64,000 nt of DNA from Closterium sp. Naga37s-1 (lineage: Eukaryota; Streptophyta; Zygnematophyceae; Desmidiales; Closteriaceae): the NCBI GenBank assembly GCA_947471745.1, contig CANJKZ010000507.1, positions 372,001 to 436,000 on the forward strand, in the 5' to 3' direction. The stretch's first letter is position 1; each line of letters starts with the position of its first letter. Both the position numbers and the translations under genes were made by a program. Below, piece by piece: positions 22,995-32,149 of the stretch. The notes under the pieces were generated by a model. That model had not been told where the DNA came from and did no database searches. It saw only the letters and a program-made list of their open reading frames with translations.

Positions 22995-23760
22995 TGTTGC
23001 ACAAGATCCGGTCACTTGAAGACTTACGACGAACTCATTTCTCAATGAAACGCAAATCCGTTCGATAGGATTGCGCGCGCTGGTCGTAGCTACCACCTCA
23101 AAGTTGAATCACGTCAAAAGGTGGTCTATGGAGTGAGAACCAACTGAAAACGTATAGCTGCTGCTTTTACTAGAATTGATGGAGGAAGAACAAACATTTA
23201 GCATAGAATAAGGAGTTGGGGGGTTTCAAGAGAACCTTGTGAGGGAAGGGCTCTCCAAATGCTTTGGAAGGATGGTGGGAACCTTCCTAGCATCAAATAT
23301 GCAACCCTCATGATGAGGTCCTTTAGGTGTCACATGCAAAATCCAATCCAATTGGATTTTGCCTAAGTGTTGCAAGATTTGCAACCCATGCTAGAAACTT
23401 CTAGCCACCCCAATCCAAAAGTCAAAGTTGCCTTCCTAGCCACCCAACCAAAGATCCCTTTATAGCCATGACCCAATTATCGCCCTAGTTAATATCCCAA
23501 ATTAAGATAGAGTTCCCAAATCTTTGAAATCTTGTAACTTGGGCGATCTTGGTCGGAATAAGGCGATCTTGGTATCGTTGGAAAGCTCTGGATTTCTCCT
23601 GCGCGATCAAGCATTTAGACTTGGAGAAAAACACAGAGGTGATAAAATCCAACAGCCATGCATAATGATTTATGCTCATGCAAATGACGCAAGCATGAAT
23701 TGCACGAGCACATAGCAGGACGTTAGGATGACATGCACGCATACTGACGTGCATACAACA
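22995..23760 (-). repeat. 5' LTR of element E
   Basis: 766 bp, TGTTGCACAAG...GCATACAACA, without the MITE. It is followed by CGAGG and the resumed sequence of element C. Confidence 0.9.
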
Positions 23761-23779
23761 CGAGGGCCAGCCTCAACAA

Positions 23780-26700
23780 GGCCTAACTGCAGACAGAACC
23801 TGTGGTGGTCACAAGGCGGAAGTGCCTTGGTGAAGATGTCTGCAGTGTTGGCCACTGAGGCCACAAAGTCCAAGCGTGCCTGACCGCGTCGCTGCAACTC
23901 TCGCAAGAGGAAATACCTGACGTCGATGTGGTTCTCTCTGCTCTCCAGTCGAGGCTCTCGACACATGAGAATCATGGCCTTGTTGTCAGCGAACAAGGTC
24001 GGTGCAGAGCGAGGCCGCTCACCAAGGTCGGTGAGTAAGAAAGTCAACCAACGAAGCTCCTGTGCAACCATGGCACCGGCGTAGATCTCAGCCTCAGCAC
24101 TGGAGGTAGCCACAGACCACGACCGAGTAGACCGTCATGACACAGCTCCAGCACCCAAGCTGAAACATTACCCCTGAATCGAGCGCTGAGTCTCCACGTC
24201 GTCGGCGTAGGAAGAGTCGCAGTGACCGGTCAGCACTACTGTCTGGGTCCCTCCAAGTACAAGCCCCATGCCTGATGTAGTCGCCAGGTACTTCGCCACC
24301 CTCACAGCAGCCATCCAGTGAACAGGACGGTGTCTCCCAGTCGCATCAAAGCGAGAGAGGACGCTGAGGGGAAAGGCGAGGTCCGGTCGAGTACAAGTTA
24401 TCAGGTACATGAGGCAGCCCACAAGCTCTGCGTAGGGACCACTGGACTCAAAGGGCTCGTCGGGGAAAGGGCCAGTGAGTCTGTGGTCAACGGCAAGAGG
24501 AGTTGGCTGTGTGGTGGAGAACTAAAACCTGAACCGCCGAAGGACCTGCTCCACCATGTGTGACTGAGTCAGAGTGATGGTGCGAGTGACTCTGTCCTTG
24601 GTGATCTGCAGGCCAAGGTAGCGCTGCAGTTCACCTAGGTCAATACACGTGTGTCTCTTCTGCAGTTCGGACTTTACCTCAGCCAGAGCTGCCCTGTCTG
24701 CTGTAGCGAAAGACCAAGTCGTCGACGTAGACAAGTATAAAGACAGGAGTGGAACCAGCGCGAAAAAACAGCAACGGGTCGGCAGAAGAGGACGACCCAA
24801 GGTCACGAAGCGTGGAGCGAAGAGTGGCGTGCCACTCACGGGGCGACTGGCGGAGACCGTAGACTGGTCGCCTCAGGCTCCACTTGGTCCTAGGTGGGAA
24901 GGTGCCAGTGAAGCCAGGAGGACGTCGCAGCCAGATCTCCTAGTGTAGGCGGCCCTGGAGAAACGGAGTGGAGAAGTCGAGGGAGTGCAGCTCGTAGTCT
25001 CGCTGTTCTGCTACGTGAAGTAACACCCAAAGAGTAGTCATCTTCGGGGTCGGGGCGAAGTTCTAGAGGAAGTCAACCCCCTCACGCTGACTGAAGCCCC
25101 TAGCCACGTAGCGCGCCTTGAACACAGGCGGTAATCCAGGAGGCCGCTTCACATTGAAGAGCCACATGCCATCGACAACGTTCACCTTGGGAGGGGGAAT
25201 TGCGTCGACGTAAATGCCTGTGGATGTCCAAGACGCCATCTCTGAGTCCATGGCCGCTTTCCACTGAGAGGCCCACTCACCTGACACTGCCTCACGGTAC
25301 ATGCGAGGAGTCGGTATGTCAAGGGCGTCGGGGTCTCCCTCAGGAGAAAGCAGCATGGCACAGAGAGAGGGGGAAGCGGCTGCCAAGAACTCCAACTCAA
25401 ACTGCCTGTCCTCTAGGACGTCACAGCCAAGGGCAAATTCACCCCCGACGGACAGAGGACGGGGAGGTGGAGCAGCAACCACACGCGTGGCATAGTCAAG
25501 GTGGCCGGTGGCAGCAAAGTCAGCGACAGCGGCAGTAAGAGCTGAGACAGACGACGGAGAGGCCCGAGGGTCGATGACAAGAGAGGCGAGAACAGGCGAG
25601 ACAACAGGACGAGCAGCACGGTAGTAGTCAGTGATAGGGTGAGAGGAGACAGTGAGAGACGACGCAGGAGGTGGCGGGAGAACAGACACAGGCGGAGAAC
25701 GACGAGGACTAGAACGAAACAAGACAGTGCGGAGGTCGTCAAAAGGAGACGAGGGACGAGCACGCGGAGGACAACGAGTGGTCCAGTCGTGCGGGAGAAC
25801 ATGAGGAGGCGACTGTGACTGAGGAGGAGAGAAATCAGCCGGAGCCGATTCCGGAGGAGGAAACGTAGGACCGTACATGGTAGGAGACTGTGAGCGGACA
25901 GGAGGAGAGGAGGGAAGACCAAGGGCCCAAAGGCCACTCACTGGTGGGAACAACTGCTGCAAAAGGGGCGGCTGCTGCGGCTGCTGCTGCTCTTGCTGCA
26001 CCTACCGCAGCTCCTGCCTCTCCTGCTCCAACCGCTCTTGCTCCTCGCGCTCAAGCTGGCGAAGAGCCTGGAGACACTTGTCGTAGCGGTGGGGAGGCGC
26101 AGTGGGCGCCACAGTAGTGGTGCCTCCAGCTCCAGTCGCCTCAGAAGTAGCACCTCCAGTGCCAGAAACTCCAGCTCCAGCACCTCCTGCTCCAGCACCC
26201 CCAGATTTAGCACCACCAGTGCCAGCACCTCCAGCTCCAGTACCCCCAGAACTAGCACCACCAGTGCGTGCACCTCCAGCTCCAGCAACCCCAGAACTAG
26301 CACCTCCAGTGCCAGCACCTCCAGCTCCAGCACCCCTCGAACGAGCCCCCCCAGACCGAATACCTCCAGTGTCAGCACCACCAGCTCCAACACCCCCTGA
26401 GTCCACAATAACCTGTCGCAAAAGTGCCGAAGGCTGCTGAGGGTACTGTGAGGAGGACTGTGGGGAGGGAGACGCTACCTGCCGCACGACCGAGGGTAAA
26501 GGGGTAGCGTGAGACACAACTGACGGGGCAGGACCAGGGGGGGGCGGGGGTACTGGAGGAGAGGGAGCAGGAGGAGGAGAGGGTGCGAGGAAAAGAGGAG
26601 GAGGGGGGACCGGGAGACCTCGACAGGGGTACCGGGTGTAGTAGGACACGAACTCGTCAAACCGGACGTCCCAGGAGTCGAGGAAACGGTGGAGGGGCAG

Positions 26701-28110
26701 GTGGTAAAACGAAAAGTCATGAGAGTCCACCGGGAAACCAATGAAGACACAGGGGATGGCGCGAGCCGAGAGCTTATCCGCAGAGGTGTCGCGGACAAGC
26801 GCAAGGCAGCCCCAGACGAACTCCGATGCAACACCAGGGGACCCGGTCCAAAGACTGGTCGGTGAATCCCCTGGTCGTGAGACACGAGGCCAGAGGTTCA
26901 GCTGGTGGGCGGCGTAGAGAACTGCGTAGGGCCACCGAAAATGGGGCGCATGGGGATGGATCATGGAGGTGCGGGCGATCTCCATGACCAAGCCAATGCG
27001 GCGCTCAGCAACCCCATTCTGCTGTGACGAAGGGAGGAGGAGTGAGGAGTGACGCGCAGCTGACCCTCGACGCAAGGAGTGCACGGCGGTGCAAGCGAAC
27101 GAGGGAGCGACTTAAAGACCCGCGGGAGACCTGAGAGAAGACGCTGGCTGGCCATGCTACGGAGAAGTGGGAGGGGCGGGTGACCAAGACGGTGGTGCCA
27201 CAAGACTGTCGGGTGGGAGAGTGACCGACAAGAGCAAGACGCAGCAACCAGACCGAACACAGCAACCTGACCAGACACAGCAGCCTGACTGGACACAGCA
27301 ACCTGAGGGGACGCAGTAATCTGACCAGACTCTGCTACCTGGGGGGACACAGTGTGAAGAACGAAGAGACCTGAGTGGGGCTCCCTGGTGAACGTGGCAA
27401 GAAGTGTCCCGGTGGAAGCATCCGTACAGATCGTCGTCCTCTCGTGCGCAGGAAAAACGACTGTGATCCCACGGTCCTGAAGGTATCCAACACCCACCAA
27501 GTTTCAAGAGACCGAGGGGATGTAGAGACCAGTGAGGAAACCAGAAGGGACAGCTGGGCGCGGGAGAGTGGTCAAGCTGCGAGCGACTGCTGGTCCTGAA
27601 GTAGGATCAGCCAGGGCAACTGGGACTGGAGCCAAAAGAGGTGTGACGGTGGTGTGGTCGCGGAAGAAGCACTGAGACGCGCCTGAGTCCAGCGTGAAGG
27701 AGAGCGACGCGACAGCAGTCATCACGGCTGGACTAGTGACTACACGAGCACCTACAGTAAAGGCACAAGCACCTACACTAGCAACAGGCAAAGGTTCTAA
27801 GCTAGGTACACACAAGCCAAGAGATCCATACGTGACAGAATATGCAGCATCCATAGACATATCAAACACAGGGTAACCACTACGAGACATACCTGGCCAG
27901 ATCGGTGGTCTCGAGTCAAGCCCAAAACGCTCACGGTATAGGTCATCGAGGCGACTGTAGCAGCGCTGTGCAAAGTGGTTAGGACGCCAGCAGGTAGTGC
28001 CAGCACCAGGACCAGATAGGATCCGGTACTGGCAGGGGCCGACATCGCGGCCACCGCGACGAGCCCCCCAGCTGGCTGGGCCGCTACTGCATCCAACGCT
28101 ACCCGGACCA
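23780..28110 (-). other. Coding remnants of element C (zinc finger to RNase H)
   Basis: Motifs visible on the - strand: a Cys/His-rich gag end near 28,000; DSGASQCFFRD protease-like near 27,670; WHHRLGHPP pre-integrase near 27,190; integrase C-terminal block SQQNGVAERRIG near 27,020; a Pro/Ser and Gly/Ala linker (25,450-26,450); RT with ARGFSQREGVDF near 25,090; RNase H with ENHIDVRYFLLRE near 23,920. The wording closely matches element B and more loosely A. Confidence 0.8.
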
Positions 28111-28379
28111 CCCGGCCCCCACTGCTGGTGAGGGCGCCACTACTGCTGAGGGCGCCACTGCTGCTGAGGTTCCCACTGCTGACACTGCCGCTGCTGCTAT
28201 CTCTGCTGCTGCAGAGCCCTAACGGACGCCAAGTAAAGGCTAGCTGGGAGTAGGAGCGGTAGGCTAGGAGTAGCTGGAGCTAGAAACTGCCAGAACGAAG
28301 AAGCGCTAGGCTAGGAACTACTAGCGCTAGGAGCAACTGGAGCGGGGAGCGCGTGGAGCTAGAAGCATCTGGAGCTAGG

Positions 28380-28640
28380 AACGCCTGGAGCACGGCACGG
28401 CTGGAGCTAGGCACGGCTGGAGCTAGGAGTGGCTGGAGCTAGGAGCGGCTGGAGCAAGGCACGGTAGGAGCAAGGCACTGCTGGAGCAAGGCACGGCTGG
28501 AGCTAGGAGTGGCTGGAGGTAGGAGCGACTGGAGCAAGGCACGGCTGGAGCAAGGCACGGCTGGAGCAAGGCACGGCTGGAGCTAGGAGTGGCTGGAGGT
28601 AGGAGCGACTGGAGCAAGGCACGGCTGGAGCTAGGGATAG
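28380..28640. repeat. Tandem repeats in the gag half of element C
   Basis: Imperfect units around GGCTGGAGCTAGGAGTGG and GGCTGGAGCAAGGCAC (10-21 bp periods). Looser copies continue to about 28,880. No recognisable coding signal; probably expanded after the element died. Confidence 0.75.
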
Positions 28641-29189
28641 CTAGAGCGATACTAAGAACCAACGACGAAAATTCGCCAGCCTAGGAACAGTCGGGAGGTA
28701 GGAACAGCTAGGACCGCCAAGCTAGGAACAGCTGGCACGAAGAGCAGCTGGAGCAAGGAGTGAAAAAGGACGCCAAGCTAGAGCTAGAAACGGTTGGAGC
28801 TAGAACGGCTGGAGCACAAGTGGTTGGAGTGAGGAACGGCGAGCTAGGACCGGCTGGAGCTCGAGACTGGAAGTGCGGCTGCCGGCCGCCGATAGTAGAA
28901 AACTGCTAGGAGTGGCCGGAGTAGGAGCGGACGGAGCGAGGAAAGCCAGACTATGAACGATGGGCGAGGTATGACAAGCTATGAACGCTAGTCACGCGAA
29001 GGTTGCTAGCCCTAATTCGTGCCAGGAGAAGCGATTACAGCTGCCAGCCGCTGCCGGAGGTGCCAATGGTACTAGGTGTGTACGAGACAGTCAGTACGGT
29101 TGGAGTGAGGTGGCGCACGGAGAGCACTGCTGGTGGCTGTCACTACTGGTGCTGCTGGCACTACCGGCACGGTGGGCGGTTGGGAGGGG

Positions 29190-29312
29190 TTGTGGGCGGC
29201 TGGAAGTTGCTGTGGGCAGCTGAAAGTTGCTGTGGGCGGCTGGAAGTTGCTGTGGGCGGCTGAAAGTTGCTGTGGGAGGGGCTGAGAGCAGCTGGAAGTT
29301 GCTGTGGGCGCC
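29190..29312. repeat. 24-bp minisatellite in element C
   Basis: About five copies of GGGCGGCTGGAAGTTGCTGT with alternating GGAAG/GAAAG variants, within the degraded gag/leader half of C. Confidence 0.8.
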
Positions 29313-29930
29313 TGGGAGGGGTTGGCGGCCAGCGTAGCTTCTGGCGGCAGACAGGCTGGCGGCTAGCGTAGCTGCTAGCGGCTGGCTGGCTGGCTCTGCT
29401 TGCTTGTGGCTGGCTGTTGCTAGCTCTGCTGCTGCTGCTAGCGGCTAGTTTAGCTGCTGGCGGTTGGCAGCAGTGGTAGTAGAGAGTGCGCCTGCTGCTC
29501 GTGGGCCGCGGCTGTGGCACATGCAGCCGCTGCCGGTGCGTGCGTTTGCTGCGCGCGCGGCTGTTGCTGTGCGCACAGTGGTGACGCGCGCGGCTGTAGC
29601 TGCGCGAGCGACTGCAGCGCATGCGGTTGCTACTGCGTGCGCGGCTGCCGCGTGTGTGCGTGGTCTCTGGCTAATGGCGGGGAGCGCTCTGCCTACGACG
29701 CGCCTCGTTCTGCGTGGCCTACAGCGGGGCGCGCGCTGCTACTAAGGGCGTGACCTAGGGAAACGGGCCTGGGTGGGGTCGCGCGACCTAGGGAAACGGG
29801 ACGGTGGGAGTCGCCATTGCGGGCTTAGGACAGCTCACTAGTTGGAGGGAGTAAGGAGGGAGGGAGAAGCTTTAGTGTTAAGTTGTGTTATATACCCTGC
29901 TTGCTGTGTGTTCTAGTGTAGCTACAGTAA

Positions 29931-30452
29931 GAGCGTGTTCCTACGGGGCCCTTGTCAAACAACCTCTAGTCAGACTCGCCCCAATCACACATTTCTCAGT
30001 GTAAGGCGAATTCGTATTTGACGCTTTTCTAGTCTAGCAAATCTGCGTGAAAAAATCTAGCCTGGGTGATGTGGCACGTGGACCGCGAACAGCTTTCCTG
30101 TACTGCCCGAACATCGGGGCAAGGGAGCTCAGTTTGAGAAAAAACGTCAGGTTCCGAATTTCGCATTGTGGCATCCCAGATAATCGTGAACAAATCGCTG
30201 GTGCCACAGTACAAATGTTGCCCGCTGAAAAACAAAACTGTAGCCCCATTCTCGACAAAACATGACAGTGTCTGCACATGTTCATCGCAGGGTCTCGGTG
30301 TGGTTTGCTGATGTGGCGCGATAGAAAGGTTTCACGCGCGCGGATTCTTATCGCGCAATACAAGTCTGAAATTCGATTTTAATAACGAAAATCTCGAGTT
30401 TGCACAAATCTGATATGGGGTAGGCCTAACAAGAGGCCGTAGGAACACGCTC
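29931..30452. mobile_element. MITE H, Tourist-like (PIF/Harbinger type), 522 bp
   Basis: Terminal inverted repeats GAGCGTGTTCCTACGG (29,931-29,946) and CCGTAGGAACACGCTC (30,437-30,452) are perfect over 16 bp, with partial pairing further in. A TAA duplication lies on both sides (29,928-29,930 and 30,453-30,455). A 3-bp TWA target and no coding capacity fit a Tourist-like MITE. It is inserted in the 5' part of element C. The composition inside is AT-richer than the flanks. Confidence 0.85.
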
Positions 30453-30665
30453 TAACATCCTAGTGCTGGTGGTATACCTTGCGTACACATTGCTATATCA
30501 TGTACCCATCTCTCTTAGTCAAGCCCTCTTTTGGCCAATTCCCTCCCGCTCGTGCCTCTCGTAACTCTCGCTATGGCCAAACCTAATCTCCTAAGTTCTT
30601 AGCTACGTTTGACATTTAGGACTATGATGCATGTTAGGCCTGGGAACTTTCCTAGCGTGATACCA

Positions 30666-30791
30666 TCTCAGAGTATAGCGGAATGATGAATTAGGTCAAT
30701 GGGGAGGGGTACAAGGAGAGTGTCGAGTGAAATTATGTACCCCCTAGGATGCAACTCACAGGCTAAATAACTAAATAACATAACTTTGACA
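30666..30791 (-). repeat. 5' LTR of element C
   Basis: 126 bp reading TGTCAAAG...CTCTGAGA on the - strand, followed by TGGTATCA (30,658-30,665), the start of a tRNA-iMet primer site. CCTAC (30,792-30,796) is the right copy of the target site. The end is GA rather than the usual CA. Confidence 0.85.
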
Positions 30792-30803
30792 CCTACCTTA
30801 GTC

Positions 30804-31797
30804 ACCTAAGTTCATTAGTTTCTACAAACCCTTTGTGAGCGCGCGTTACCATTACCGTTACAATTTTCTCATGCCTTCGCTCATTGTATTGTTTGCTTTG
30901 GTAGTGCAATTCTGGTTCGTTCACTAATTTGCACTTGTAACAGAAGCTTAGGTTCAACGCTTATTGAAAATGATCTTACTCATAGTTACACTGCTACAGT
31001 ATTTTGAAATTTGGGGGAAAAAATGAAATACACCCTGTTTCTAGCTATACTGAAGTGTATGAACTGGCTGCTGACCTTGTTTTATTCGAATTGCCTAATT
31101 GGACCATACCGAAACATAATCTAACCACCTTTCACCTTGCTTTTCCTCACCGGAATTAACTATACCGGAATCCACTATGGCGAGTAACTGGGTGTACCTA
31201 TGCCGTGTGAACCAGCTTTGGTCCGAGTGTAAGTGATTTTAGTACCATGTCAGACTAGGTCAGAACCAGGCTCTCGTTGACTTGCCTGACCAGACTAGTC
31301 CCGAACAGTGCCACAACAACCCGGAGACCACATGGGTCGCAGCGCAGAGTCCAAAATGCAGGCCTCCGCAATCACGTGCTCGCGAGAGCGCACATCGAGC
31401 AACCAGCTTTCGTGTCCAGGTAAAGAATCGCGAAAAAAACTACCTCTTCTGATGACGCGACATGCGCGAGCTGCTGCGAATTCGTCCGAGGCGGACCAGC
31501 ATCTAGGTTTCGCGGACTGGTGTGACGTACCATTGCTACAGTGTAGTGTAGCGGTCCGAAGCTGGTCCGGCTCTGGTCCTCCGTGGGCCAGAGGCTTAGC
31601 GGGCCCTGAATAGCACGTCCTTACCTCCATATATTCTTCCCCACTTTCTACTCTAGCAGTTTGTCAGAGATTTTCCATTCAACGCTTATAGACCCTTTCA
31701 GCAGCACACCTGCCCCGCTTTGAATTGCGCATTCCAATTCTTCCACGCTTAACGCAACTCTCACACTCGTATCATCGCGCAATCCTAGCTGTCGACC
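30804..31797. other. Intergenic region between the transposon stack and the kinase gene
   Basis: About 1 kb of moderate-GC, non-repetitive DNA. No credible gene or RNA gene is visible. It contains the promoter and 5' leader of the RLCK-like gene. Confidence 0.6.
31628..31635 (+). promoter_or_regulatory. TATA-like box upstream of the RLCK-like gene
   Basis: CATATATT lies about 165 bp before the start codon in otherwise GC-rich flanks. It is the only good TATA candidate close to the gene. Confidence 0.4.
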
Positions 31798-32097
31798 ATG
31801 GCGGCCCTCTCCGCTCCCGTCTCGGCGACAGACACTAGTACCAGCGACAATCCCCGCCCTGACCTCATCCCCAGCTCCCTGCGACGGTTTTCGTTCGCGG
31901 AACTTGAGGCTGCGACGAACAGGTTTCGTCCGCGAAACGACATTGGCAATGGCGGGAAGGGGGTTGTGTATCAGGGGGTGATCCCGCCAGGGCCGAATGG
32001 GCTTGGTCCCGAGCCGACGGCGGTGGCAATCAAGAAAATGCGCGACGCAACCGAACGACACATGGAAGAGTTACTGGTGCGTGCGTGCGTGGGTACG

Positions 32098-32149
<52 letters not shown>

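Larger units (their letters stand above)
16977..23760 (-). mobile_element. Ty1/copia element E (fossil), inserted in C's 3' non-coding tail
   Basis: TSD CGAGG lies at 16,972-16,976 and 23,761-23,765. The LTRs are 16,977-18,161 (1,185 bp including MITE G) and 22,995-23,760 (766 bp), about 99% identical without the MITE. Primer site TGGTATCAGAGC is at 22,981-22,992 and a polypurine tract at 18,162-18,174. Gag, zinc knuckle, protease, pre-integrase, integrase, RT and RNase H are all present in copia order on the - strand. It is the best-preserved full-length copy in the stack, with only about three breaks visible, and probably a young insertion. Confidence 0.92.
8121..30791 (-). mobile_element. 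Ty1/copia element C (fossil), carrying D, E, F, G and H inside
   Basis: Its own sequence is 8,121-8,152, 16,665-16,976 and 23,766-30,791, about 6.9 kb after removing nested elements. On the - strand, from 5' to 3': LTR (30,666-30,791), a partial tRNA-iMet-type primer site (30,658-30,665), a degraded repeat-rich gag half, a zinc-finger-like motif (about 27,960-28,110), protease-like DSGASQ (about 27,600-27,700), pre-integrase (about 27,060-27,260), integrase, the linker, RT (about 24,400-25,290), RNase H (about 23,780-24,190), a 3' tail, and the 3' LTR split by D. Its LTRs differ at a few percent of sites. It is heavily broken (around ten breaks). Confidence 0.85.
5796..30803 (+). mobile_element. 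Ty1/copia element B (oldest, outer host of the nest; fossil)
   Basis: The coding remnant at about 5,816-7,740 carries the end of the linker, RT (about 6,280-7,030; VYVDDLVF box near 6,810) and RNase H (about 7,300-7,735). The 3' non-coding tail, polypurine tract and LTR follow from 7,993. The LTR is split by element C at the CCTAC target and ends near 30,803 with ...TTAGTCA, which aligns with the end of C's own LTR. The 5' part lies left of the window because A has inserted. B is heavily broken (roughly ten breaks) and belongs to the same family as C. Confidence 0.8.

Noticed and set aside
28250-28900. Regularly repeated units resembling a CRISPR array
   Set aside because: Units are contiguous and imperfect without unique spacers, inside a dead copia element in a eukaryotic genome.
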